Assembly (NCBI GenBank): GCA_019022495.1
Contig: JAFEKR010000029.1
Coordinates: 62,001-126,000, forward strand
DNA length: 64,000 bases
Reading direction: 5' to 3'
Origin: Epichloe hybrida
Lineage: Eukaryota; Ascomycota; Sordariomycetes; Hypocreales; Clavicipitaceae
In this document: in pieces, positions 1 through 9,118 of the stretch
Position numbering within the stretch: the first letter of the stretch is position 1
Layout of the letters: every line of letters starts with the position of its first letter
Program-made: the position numbers and the translations under genes
Notes under the pieces: generated by a model
The model's database searches: none
What the model was told of the DNA's origin: nothing
The model's input: the letters and a program-made list of their open reading frames with translations, nothing else

Positions 1-1217
1 CCCCAGGAATGGCATCACAAATTCTGGGACCAAGGCAATCGCAAATGCATCCGGGGAGCTCGATCATCAGCAGTAGAGAAAGGCAGCCAAACGCAAATGA
101 CCCTTTTATGCTTCAGCACAGGCGGATGAGGGAACGACAGGAGGCCGAGGAGACACAACCTCTCGTGGATGAGGAGGATGACGAGGTGCAGAAGGTCCTT
201 GCCTCGGAAGTCGAGGGTACTTTGGAATTGGATGAGTTTATCGCACACTCGAATGTGGCGCCGCCGGCTAAAGAGAGTGTCCCCGCTCAGATTGAGGCCG
301 TGTACCGCGATATCAACTCAATGATTGATACATTAGGTCTCAACGCCCGAGCAGTCAAAGCGTTCATCAAGGGCCACAACGAAAGTGCTGCCGAAGGAGG
401 GCGAAGCAAACATGATCTTGAAATTCCCGATGACTGGGTTTTATGTGAGATTGACGACCTGGGTGACGTGCTCGACAATGAACTTCACGCCAACTTGGAA
501 AATGGCCGAGTACAGGATTTGGAGGACAAACTGGAGGCTTGTCAGGATCTGTCACGCGATATGCAGCGGCTGCGCGCTAAGCAGGAAGATCTCAAGAGGG
601 TCATCATGGCCAAGATGGACCCTGACCAAGCCGAATATGCTCAATCACTACCTCTTAGCGCCGAGCAGGCAGCCCAACAGAACGAACTGAGGCGTGAATA
701 TGCCAACTTCACAAACCTGCTGACACAAGCGGAAGAAGCATTGACTGTCCTTAAGACGAGAATAGCAGCAGTGTCAAGCTCTTCGGGCAGGCCAGGCGCC
801 AACGTGCCTACAGTGGAAGCGGTAATGCGGACAATATCCAAGATGACATCGATGGCAGAGAAGCGGAGCGGAGACATCGACGTACTGGAGACTCAGCTTC
901 GTAAGATGAAGCTTGGACCAACTAGTCGAGAAGGCTCGCCAATGGTGACACCACAGACTAGAAGGAGTATCGTGACATCGCCAGACTCGACGCCATCTCG
1001 CAACTTCCGACACAGCCTCGCCCTTTCGTCAAGCGTAATGTCATTTGGCGGCGCGTCGAGAGCCACGCCGCCACGCAAGAAGCTCAGTGGCTTCAGTAAG
1101 GAAGAGAAGGGAGATTTGATGGAGAAGAGAATGAGACGGCAGGCTGTACTCTCCAAGCTGAAGGAGAGCGTAGGAAAACGAGGGGTCAACGTGTGGAATA
1201 TGGAGGACATTGACTAA
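1..1217 (+). CDS. NUP159: Nucleoporin NUP159/NUP214-like, C-terminal part (5' truncated by window)
   Basis: The open frame runs in from the window edge (codons from base 3; first ATG at 9) and stops at 1217, giving about 402 residues. An acidic stretch (about residues 45-75) is followed by a helical, coiled-coil-like region whose core, ELHANLENGRVQDLEDKLE, is what I recognise from the C-terminal domain of fungal Nup159. A low-complexity Ser/Pro/Arg stretch follows, then a basic tail. In yeast this domain anchors the protein on the cytoplasmic face of the nuclear pore with Nup82 and Nsp1, while the absent N-terminal beta-propeller binds Dbp5 for mRNA export. The FG repeats and propeller would lie upstream of this window. 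The family call is from memory of family sequence, so moderate-high confidence; the position of the true start is unknown. Confidence 0.72.
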   Translation, partial: PGMASQILGPRQSQMHPGSSIISSRERQPNANDPFMLQHRRMRERQEAEETQPLVDEEDDEVQKVLASEVEGTLELDEFIAHSNVAPPAKESVPAQIEAVYRDINSMIDTLGLNARAVKAFIKGHNESAAEGGRSKHDLEIPDDWVLCEIDDLGDVLDNELHANLENGRVQDLEDKLEACQDLSRDMQRLRAKQEDLKRVIMAKMDPDQAEYAQSLPLSAEQAAQQNELRREYANFTNLLTQAEEALTVLKTRIAAVSSSSGRPGANVPTVEAVMRTISKMTSMAEKRSGDIDVLETQLRKMKLGPTSREGSPMVTPQTRRSIVTSPDSTPSRNFRHSLALSSSVMSFGGASRATPPRKKLSGFSKEEKGDLMEKRMRRQAVLSKLKESVGKRGVNVWNMEDID

Positions 1218-1732
1218 TCAGCAACAGGCTGTCATTGCAGCGAGAAACACGGCACAATCGAGGACATTTTGGTGTATTCTATGGTATAAGGATAGTGTAT
1301 TTAACAGAGACGACTGCCTCGTTGTACCAATATCTTGATGTCGGCAGTTCACATTGAAGGGAAGGATTCGAGGCATATACATACCTGATTACTTCTACTT
1401 CCTGGCTCACTCAGATTTCAAGGTAATTACCGGACATTCTAAAGTTCTGACGTCTGGTCTGGTTGTTCCTTGAAAAACGCTAAAGCATACCTAGTCTAGT
1501 GCGAGAAGGTTAGGTGGGTCCCTGCTTCCTGCACCTTCTTCTTGCACTGCACTCCAGCGCAAGCAGGCGAGTCACCTTTTTTTTTTTTGGTTTTTTTTCC
1601 TTCCTAAACCAGATTCGTCCCTCACCTCTGACTTATCAAACTTTATCGGAGGGGCCATTCCAAAAAAATCCCCAAAACCTTGAACACCGACGAAACATCT
1701 CCAGCTCTGCCATTGACACGTCACATTTCGCT
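1218..1732. other. Intergenic: NUP159 3' end / RPC40 promoter
   Basis: There is no supportable gene here. The distal part (about 1575-1700) is pyrimidine-rich with T runs, as expected for a fungal core promoter or 5' UTR just upstream of the RPC40 start at 1733. Confidence 0.6.
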
Positions 1733-3080
1733 ATGTCTCCGGCGCAAACAGCAAGTTGGCGAAATGCGCCTAGCGCAGAAGAGCTAGAGCGACGAAACGT
1801 AAGTCCTCTCTTTGCTGTTATACATCATTTCCAATAGCTGTGTCGCTTTGTTCCCTTTTCTTTCGGCTCTTTGCTTTCCAATTTTGGGCTCTGAAAGCTC
1901 AGTCAAGCTTCAAGAGAGGAGTAAATCTACCCACACACACACACACACACACACACAAAACTAATGCTGACTTTGGTATGCCTTATGATGAAACCTCCAG
2001 ACTGTCGGTATCAACCTCGAAACTGTTACCGACGTGACTTCGGTCGATTTCCCGGGCCATTACCCTGGCGAGGACCTTACTTTTTCTCTCGATCGTTTCC
2101 GCGCCGGTCTCTCCGTCAAGTTCCACCAAAATGAAGCGATGAACGCATCATTTTCGCTGATGGGCATCGATGCCTCGCTTGCAAATGCCTTCCGACGCAT
2201 ACTCATCGCCGAAATTCCCACATTGGCTGTTGAGAATGTGTACATTGAAAATAACACATCAGTCATTCAGGACGAAGTCCTAGCCCATCGATTGGGGCTG
2301 ATTCCCTTTGACGGTGGCCGTGAAGGACTGCAAGATTTTTTGAAATGGCACAAGAAGCCGGAGCCCGGTGAGGATCCGTTCGCTGGCTGCTTCGACTGGA
2401 ACACGGTGAGGCTAGAGTTGAACGTTACCTGCACGGTGAACCCGAATGCCGCGCCGGACGAACAGGACCCTCGGAAGGCATTCAATAATGCGAACGTCTA
2501 TGCCAAGGATATCGTTTTTGTCCCCATCGGGAAGCAGGTTGAGTACTTTAGCGGCGAGGACGCCATCGCACCTGTGAACCCGGATATTTTGATTGCCAAG
2601 CTGCGACCCCAACAAACCATAAATCTATCGATGCATATGCACAAGGGAATTGGCGCGGATCACTCCAAATTCTCGCCTGTTGCTACGGCGTCGTACCGTC
2701 TGATGCCCACCATCAAGATTCGAAAACCAATTTTGGGCTCTGACGCCGAGAAGTTTGCCAAATGCTTCCCCGAAGGAGTTATTGGTTTGGAGGAAGTGAC
2801 GGCTAAAGAAGCAAAACAGGCGGGAAGCGGATACGAGGGCCACGCCGGCGAGAAGAAGGCCGTGGTGAAGGATCCCATGAAGGACACGGTCAGCCGAGAA
2901 TGCTTACGACATGCCGAATTTGAAGGCAAGGTGAAGCTGGGCAGGAGAAGGGACCACTTTATTTTCTCGATTGAGAGCACTGGCCAATGGGATAGCGACG
3001 AGCTTTTTATGGAGTCGGTGAAACACATGAAGCTGAAGTGCAAGAAGTTGGAGCAGCAGGTCATCAACATGGCAAGGTGA
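1733..3080 (+). CDS. RPC40: RNA polymerase I and III subunit AC40 (RPC40/RPAC1)
   Basis: Two exons, 1733-1798 and 2001-3080, join in phase 0 across a 202-nt intron (donor GTAAGT, acceptor CCTCCAG) to give 381 residues, the normal size of the family. The product is the alpha-like assembly subunit shared by RNA polymerases I and III; it pairs with AC19 in the nucleus/nucleolus. Diagnostic segments are the alpha-motif FSLMGIDASLANAFRRILIA and IPTLAVENVYI followed by DEVLAHRLGLIPF. The C-terminus (DHFIFSIESTG, then ESVKHMKLKCKKLEQQV) matches the dimerisation domain. The start at 1733 was chosen because the 22-residue first exon reads directly into TVGINLETVTDVTSVDFPGHY. The intron carries a (CA)n microsatellite at 1932-1957. 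Very confident. Confidence 0.95.
1932..1957. repeat. (CA)13 microsatellite in RPC40 intron 1
   Basis: Uninterrupted CA dinucleotide run about 45 nt upstream of the intron's 3' splice site. It does not touch coding sequence. Length polymorphism between strains would be expected. Confidence 0.95.
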
Positions 3081-3261
3081 GCTCTTGTGGCTGACTTGAC
3101 TGGATCTTCCTTCGGGGGTTAAATGGAAGAACAAGGTGGGCATTTACTCTGGAGTTTGCATGTTACAGCTTTGTGCACTTTTCTTATTGCCAGGGCACTT
3201 TTCGTCCTGCTTGTTGATTTGATCATTTTTTTCCCCCGGGTAGATATAACGGGACGATACC

Positions 3262-3515
3262 ATGGCAAAAGTTCAGGATTTGGCTTCGTCGCGCTTTGCT
3301 GCGATCGCCTTGTATGGATTCATCATAACATTTGTCGGTTTAAAGTGTATGTACATAGTGGATCTATTCTTTCTTACTTTATACATCATCATGTTTTGTC
3401 TCATCATACACCAGAAAACGCTCACCCCCCCCCCTTTTTTTTTCTAGCATATCACAGCAGAGAGCCTGGACTCGGGAATTTAACGCCAAGTATCACGCTT
3501 GAGACGGTTTTTTGA
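3262..3515 (+). CDS. Candidate small spliced membrane protein, 50 residues, unrecognised
   Basis: ATG at 3262 in good context (ATACCATGG) opens exon 1, 3262-3346 (28 codons plus 1 nt). The intron 3347-3447 has a consensus GTATGT donor, a CTCAC branch-like site, a strong C/T tract and a TAG acceptor. Exon 2 (3448-3515) then restores the frame to a stop. The product starts MAKVQDLASSRFAAIALYGF and has one hydrophobic segment at about residues 11-28, so it would be a small single-span membrane protein. I do not recognise the family. It lies 182 nt after the RPC40 stop and its last 23 nt overlap the antisense end of UBA3. It could instead be RPC40 3' UTR with a fortuitous intron-like signal. The good splice signals argue for a gene; the short size limits confidence. 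Confidence 0.4.
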
Positions 3516-5163
3516 ACTTGAGGTAATAGTTAAACTCGAGCGGAAACGCCGGATCAGTAACAACAACATGCTGCTTGTCCTCTAAACCCAACTCAGAAAT
3601 ACTCATGGCAAGATGCGGCCGCGTTTGCGCCTCCAACTGGGGCGGAAATTGCATGTACAAGGTTTTGCCCTCTGCTCGAATCGACGGTCGCTTCAGCTGA
3701 GCCTCGGGACGTATGGAAAGAGAGTCCAAGAGTTCTTGAAGGGTGGTGCGAGGATCGATTTCCAGGGGACGAGCCTGGCGCCCGCATACGGGGCAGTCGT
3801 CCTTCTTTTCATGCTTGAAAGTGTAGGTGTAGATGCCGTCGTTGCCCGAGTACATCATGTAGTTGTTCTCGAAACCAAGACAGGGAGCGGAATTTGTGGC
3901 AATCTTGAAGGCTTCGTTGCAGCAGGCGCCTGCGATGATGGCATTAGTCGAAGCAATGGCGGGTATGATATTCTTGACGGTCCCCTGCGTCAGGGAATAC
4001 GTGACGCCGGATATGCCGAATTCTTGGGAACGAGCCAGGGCCTTTTCGTACAGCCAAGTGATGTGCTCGGGATCATCTTTATCCAGTTGTGGGAACGGCT
4101 TCTCCTCTTCCCAGGCGATGATATGCGCCCATTCTACGCAGTGTTCGGGCTGTCGCGGGATGGAGGCAATGGTGCACAGGGGTACGACAGCCCTGGGAGC
4201 ATGCATGTCCAGCTGGCATTCGATGCAAGACGTCATGGAAGGCAAGATGACGCGAGCTTGGCCCTTGAAGCCTTCGGTGCCTCCGTCGATGAGTGGCTTG
4301 ACGCCGTCTGGATCGTCTTCCGACTCCTCGGCGATGGAGACGAGCATGGCGTTGATCCATCTCCGGGCCTCGATGGAGTCGAGTCCGCATACCACGAGCT
4401 GGAATTGCTTGTAGAATGATTGGTCAAAGTCTTGGATTCTTTTGTTGTGCGCCGTGATGGAGACGCCCTTGACGCGGTTCTCAACAAACTTGGCTGCTAC
4501 TTCGGCCTTGTACTTGCCCACGTCGGACTTGCGGAAGAGGAATTGCCTGTTCAGGTTGGATACGTCGATGGTGTCTGGATATTTAATTCATATTGTTAGC
4601 GCGCTACAAAATCGTGAACCCCAAAATGAGTTTTCTTCTCGTCTCTTTCTTCCTTGGATGTAAGTAAGAGCGGGAAGGCACATGGACAAACCCATATCGA
4701 TTACATGGATGTCCTTGAATTTGGAAAGAGCAAGGTTCTTTAAAATTTCGCATCCCAGACCACCGGCGCCGCTTATAATGGAGTAAGTTTAAGCGATTGA
4801 AAATGTGTGGAAGATTTCAGGACGTACATGACTCTGTGATTTCACAATTAGTCGGCAAATCTCGCATATAACGAGGGTCTTGCTAGGCCAGTGTGCAAAC
4901 TCACAAAACCTTGAACTTCTCGAACTGCGCCAGGTACTCTTCAGCTGTGGCATCGGGATCTGTGAATGGCCCTGGAGTGCGGCGTATGTGGTCGAGGTAC
5001 TTCCTGTTTGCCTCGTCAGATCGATTTCATCTGGTCCATCTATGCAGCTTGATTCTTTCTTTCTTTGGCGCGTCGGCCAGTCATTATGGTTCTGGTTCGA
5101 GACGCACCATCTTTCCTCTTCGCTGACAGCACCGCTACCTGGTGTCTGTGTGCCGGTAGTCAT
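3493..5163 (-). CDS. UBA3: NEDD8-activating enzyme E1 catalytic subunit (UBA3)
   Basis: Five exons on the minus strand: 5163-5108, 5003-4905, 4833-4828, 4771-4692 and 4574-3493. Together they give 440 residues in frame. With its partner ULA1/APPBP1 it adenylates NEDD8/Rub1, takes it as a thioester and passes it to Ubc12 for cullin neddylation. Visible are the Rossmann nucleotide motif GAGGLGC (about residues 54-60), [20 protein letters not shown], CxxC pairs (SCIEC; CPVC) that bind zinc, and the catalytic cysteine in PLCTIAS (about residue 214). The C-terminal 90 residues form the ubiquitin-fold E2-binding domain. Exon 3 is only 6 nt. Without it the conserved strand before GAGGLG would be lost, and with it the sequence reads KVLVIGAGGLG as expected. 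The gene is divergent from TEL2. Confidence 0.93.
4828..4833 (-). other. UBA3: 6-nt microexon of UBA3
   Basis: On the minus strand these six bases (AGTCAT) are flanked by CACAG upstream and GTACGT downstream. That creates two ordinary-sized introns: 4904-4834 (71 nt, donor GTGAGT, CTAAT branch-like site) and 4827-4772 (56 nt, acceptor ATAAG). Including them turns TT+AGTCAT+C into L-V-I at exactly the point where UBA3/E1 proteins have a conserved hydrophobic strand. A single 133-nt intron would give KVFGAGG, missing two residues. Total CDS length stays a multiple of three either way, so conservation decides the model. Confidence 0.8.
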
Positions 5164-5526
5164 GACTTTCTCTTGGGAGATGAAAAACTCGTTGCTTGCT
5201 TGTGAGTGTCCTCCGGAGTCGTGTCAGTAGATGTTAGAGAGGGAGTTGTGCTGTGCTGGCGGAGAGGCTTCCTTCGGCCTTCGGTGAGCTTCGGCGAGTT
5301 TGAGTGAAGGTGGGGCGGGGCGGAGCTGAGCTGTCACGAAACCGTTTGCACCTGCCCAGTGCCCAGTGCCCAGTGCCGACTCACTTTTCGGGCCGCTCAT
5401 CGGCTTGTCTGGTTATTGTTATTAGATTGCGGGATGGACCGCTTGTGAAGTGAATGGTTCCTCATCGTTTAACATATCGGACGACCTACATCGGTCAGGC
5501 TGGTGGGATTCTGCACCACCATAGCC
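5164..5526. promoter_or_regulatory. Shared promoter region between UBA3 and TEL2
   Basis: 363 bp between two divergent start codons. It contains a direct repeat (GCCCAGT three times, about 5354-5374) and a CACGAAA element at 5335-5341 that resembles the SCB cell-cycle box. No gene is seen. The regulatory reading is inference. Confidence 0.5.
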
Positions 5527-8500
5527 ATGGATGAACTGCTCACTCAGGTCCGCACAACCTACTTGCGACACAAGACTGATGATGAACCTCTTTTAGTCCA
5601 AGTTCGGTCATCGGCGACCAGAAAGACGACGGCCTCTATCAAGGACTCACCGACTTCTAGCATTGAGTCCGCTGATGATGCATTGTCCGTCCTGAAAAGT
5701 CAGCCTGACTACGATTCGTTGTCTGCAGCTCTTCGGTTCCTCACCAGCAAACAGGACTCGTCAACGTTTAACATCCATGTTCCCAGCCCAAAGAGCGCTG
5801 CTATTGCTCATGTACTGGTCACTGAAATCGCCACAAATTATTGGACTTTGTTGCGGGAAGGATCATCGACCGAAGAGGCCGCGGCTTCTGCGGGCCAGAA
5901 TCTGGACGCAGATCGGCTGATCCAAAGCCTACAAAGTGTTACTGGCGTGAATGCCATGGTTGGACATGTCAAAGCTCTTCTTCTCGAGTCGAGAACTGGC
6001 AAACAAGATCTCAGGAGATCTGATGTTCAACTTCATCTTGGTATCTTTCTGCATCTCTTGGCTGCGTTATTGGAAGGGGGTAGTGCTATTCGACAAATAT
6101 GGCGTTCATCAACATCATATCTGGTCGACGCGGCTTCGAAAAGGGTCCAAACAAACAGCCTCATATCGCTTGTCACAAGTGGGAAGATCTTATCACTTGC
6201 TGCTGAGGCCTCGGGCGTAATAGGGGAAGATGAGGTCCCTCACAGTGCTCGATGGCTCATCGATGGCGCCGACTACAGTAGATGGATAGCGCAGAACCTT
6301 GTAGCATGGGCAAAAGTTTACCCTGGCGATGATCTTGAGCTTCAGTTCTGTTTCGATCTTTTCCAACGGTCTCTTTCGCTAGGATATGCTGGTATGTCTT
6401 CTCTCAAGTTATGGGAGAGGCAACATGACGACTATGTTTTGAACTAACTGGGCCGTGCAGAAACTATAGTGACTTTCATCATTGATGAGCTATTGCTCTC
6501 TCAAGGTCTACCGCGCGAACTGTTCTCCAAAGTTTGCCTGCACCAACCGCAAATAAGTAAGAAAGTCATGAACATTCTGTTAGGATATCTGTCACGAAGA
6601 TTTCTGAATCACTTGGAATTGGGACAAGCCGCGCCGAATGCGAACGTGTCTGCGGTGGCAGGCGTCATAAACGACGTTGTTCAGAATGACCCGACTCGTA
6701 TGGAACAGCTCGTCAGTTGGTGCTGTAGCACATCTGGCGCCGGTCTGGGTGATTCTGTCGGCATCAGACGAGCCGTGGTGGCCGTGTTGGCAAAGGATAA
6801 AGAGACAATCACTTCGGTTCTGGAAAAGAGTCTGAATCAGTTTGGGGACCAGCTCTACATCAAGCATACTGCAATCATGCAACAACAAGGTGAGTCTCTC
6901 CATTCTGTGCTTGCTGGAATCGGTGTGTAATTTGACAACGAGCTCACCAAGGTATCATCAGCACATGCCGAACTATTACTCCTTGCTGCCGGATATGTTG
7001 CGATGCTGTTCCCGATAAAATTGAGCATGCTTCTGCGCTCTGGAACCTATCTGAGGACAATCTCCAATCGAATCGCTTCTACACACGCAAGGGCTCGTTT
7101 CTTGGGAATGTGTGTAGGCGAGGCTCTGTCGACGCTGCAAGATTCCAATACGAAGAAGCTCGATTTCCATATGGAAGAAACTGATTCTGAGGAAGCGCAA
7201 TGGCTTAAAGGTCTCACCAGAGCGACTGACTCTGTTGGACCAGCCAAGCCAATTCTCTCTAGCATTTCGCAGTCGCAGTCGCAGTCGCAGCCGGTGAACT
7301 CGGAATGCCCCCGAGTGACGACTTCGAAGTCAAAGTCAAAACCACAACCACAACCACGACCTAGAATCAAAGGCAAAGGCAAAATGCCAGTGTCCCAGCC
7401 GGCGCCGAGACCTATTGTGGAGGAAGTCGATTCCTCTGATGAAGATGAAGACGACGATCTCCAGCCCATTCTGGATAAAGGCTCAGACCCCGAGGACTCT
7501 GATGATGACGCAACTCTCGTCCGGAGAAATAAGCCAAAACCACCCGTGTATATCCGCGATCTCATCACGTTTCTGCGAGACTCCGAATCCTACGACAAGC
7601 AAGAACTGGGCGTGAAGACGGCACCGACACTTATCCGTCGAAAAGCTAACTACGGCACCGAGGTCAGTTCGCATGCCGAGGAGCTCGCACGTCTTCTGGT
7701 TGGCCTACAAGACAAGTTTGACATCGACAACTTTGAGAACCTACGCCTTCAAAGCATGATCTCTCTTGTCATCGCACAATCCAAGTCCATGGCGCCCTGG
7801 TTCGCGCGCACCTTTTTCGAAGGCGACTACTCCCTCTCACAGCGGACCTCTGTCCTTGTCACACTGGGCTTATCCGCCCGAGAGCTCGCCGGCATAGAAA
7901 CCCCCGGGCGCCAGTCCGCTCCGAGTTTTGCGTCCAAACGTCTGCCCGACAAGATGGAACAGTTCTATTTCGAACCAACCCAACAAGCACGAACTTTGCA
8001 TTCGCCCCAAATTTCCCAACTCAAGGGGCTTCCTCCCAATGCCCTCGACACAATCACCCAGTCCCTGACGTCTTCATTCCTGGGGCCCCTAGCCGCAGAA
8101 GCAGCCGATGCCACCAGCGGGCCTGACGCATTAAAGGTGCAAACATTTACAGCGCGATACAAGTCCAAATCTAGAGCTAAGCCTCGCGTGCGGGCCATTC
8201 CAAACACAACCGCCGCTGTTCTCTCCACATACTTCTTCTCTCCCCTGACAGCGCACTTCCAATTCGCTCTACGCTCTTCGAAACCCGTTGTCTTGAATCC
8301 AGCCGTACTAGCATTGTATCTCCAAACACTGGGTGTCATTGTCAACGCCGCTGGTCCTTCGACACTATCGCTCCCGCAAATAACATCGGAACTATGGGAC
8401 CTGCTCCTTCGAGTGAGAGTCCATGTGATGGGGGACGTGGGCGCCACAAAAGGATGGCTTGTCGCCATGTCTGTGCTACTGGAAGTGAATGAGGATAACA

Positions 8501-8703
8501 TGCGAAGACTATGCGAGGAGCAGAGTCGCGAGGTCGTTGAGTCGAGAGAATGGGTGTCGGCCGTTTTCGAACACACAAGAGGGGAAGATGGTGGCGACGA
8601 AAACGACGTCAAGATGTTGGCGGCAGGAGTGCTGATCAAACTGGGCGAAGTGATTGAGAAGTATCAAGCTTTGTTGATGGGGGACTTGATCGGTTTCAAC
8701 TAG
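5527..8703 (+). CDS. TEL2: Telomere length regulation protein TEL2/CLK2
   Basis: Three exons, 5527-6391, 6461-6889 and 6962-8703, with introns of 69 and 72 nt (branch CTAAC before the first acceptor), give 1011 residues. TEL2 is the core of the TTT (Tel2-Tti1-Tti2) co-chaperone, which with Hsp90 stabilises the PIKK kinases ATM, ATR, TOR and relatives. The conserved C-terminal TEL2 domain is clear: IRDLITFLRDSESYDKQELG, later HAEELARLLVGLQDKFDIDNF, and QRTSVLVTLGLSARELAG. An acidic Ser/Asp/Glu stretch (DSSDEDEDDDLQP) before it is where CK2 phosphorylation recruits R2TP/Pih1 in other species. A short SQ-dipeptide run and Lys/Ser/Pro/Gln low-complexity segment sit in the linker. The start at 5527 was preferred over an in-frame GTG at 5503. 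Confidence 0.93.
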
Positions 8704-9118
8704 ACGTTGACCCAGAGAAATGCTGGCTACAGCACTGATGATTGTGTAAAAAGTGATAATAAATAGAAATCAATAGGGAAAAAAAAAACCCTGCAAGACG
8801 TATGTACGGCATGCTGCTACATCTCTTTCTTTCCACGAGTTGCTACCAGAGCTACCCAACCTGATTTTGACCGAACTAAACGCCCGCCCCGTGGGCCTTC
8901 CATACTAGAGCAAAGAGGCGATTTCAACTCCAAACCAATGATTCATATTTCGTACAAATGGATACCTGGATTCCGGCGCCAACCTTCCAATCAGCTCACT
9001 GTGCCTTCACTGTGCCTGCACTGTCATAAAGTCATAGTACATGTCCTTCATGTTTCTTGCTCCTCGGCATGCATCACTCGTGCATTCCGGATCGATGTTT
9101 TCGATGGTGTTGTCTTCC
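8704..9118. other. Convergent intergenic region TEL2 / kinase
   Basis: 3' regions of two convergent genes. AATAAATAGAAATCAATA at about 8757-8774 resembles a polyadenylation-enhancing A-rich element for TEL2, followed by an A9 run. No gene seen. Confidence 0.5.

Noticed and set aside
3613..4419. 268-codon plus-strand frame opposite UBA3
   Set aside because: Antisense shadow of a well-supported exon; no domain, and the UBA3 strand carries all family motifs.
4772..4904. Single 133-nt intron in UBA3
   Set aside because: Gives KVF-GAGGLG and deletes two residues of a conserved strand; the two-intron model with AGTCAT restores the family sequence.
7047..7568. 173-codon minus-strand frame inside TEL2
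   Set aside because: Shadow of the Ser/Gln/Lys low-complexity coding region of TEL2; repetitive composition only.
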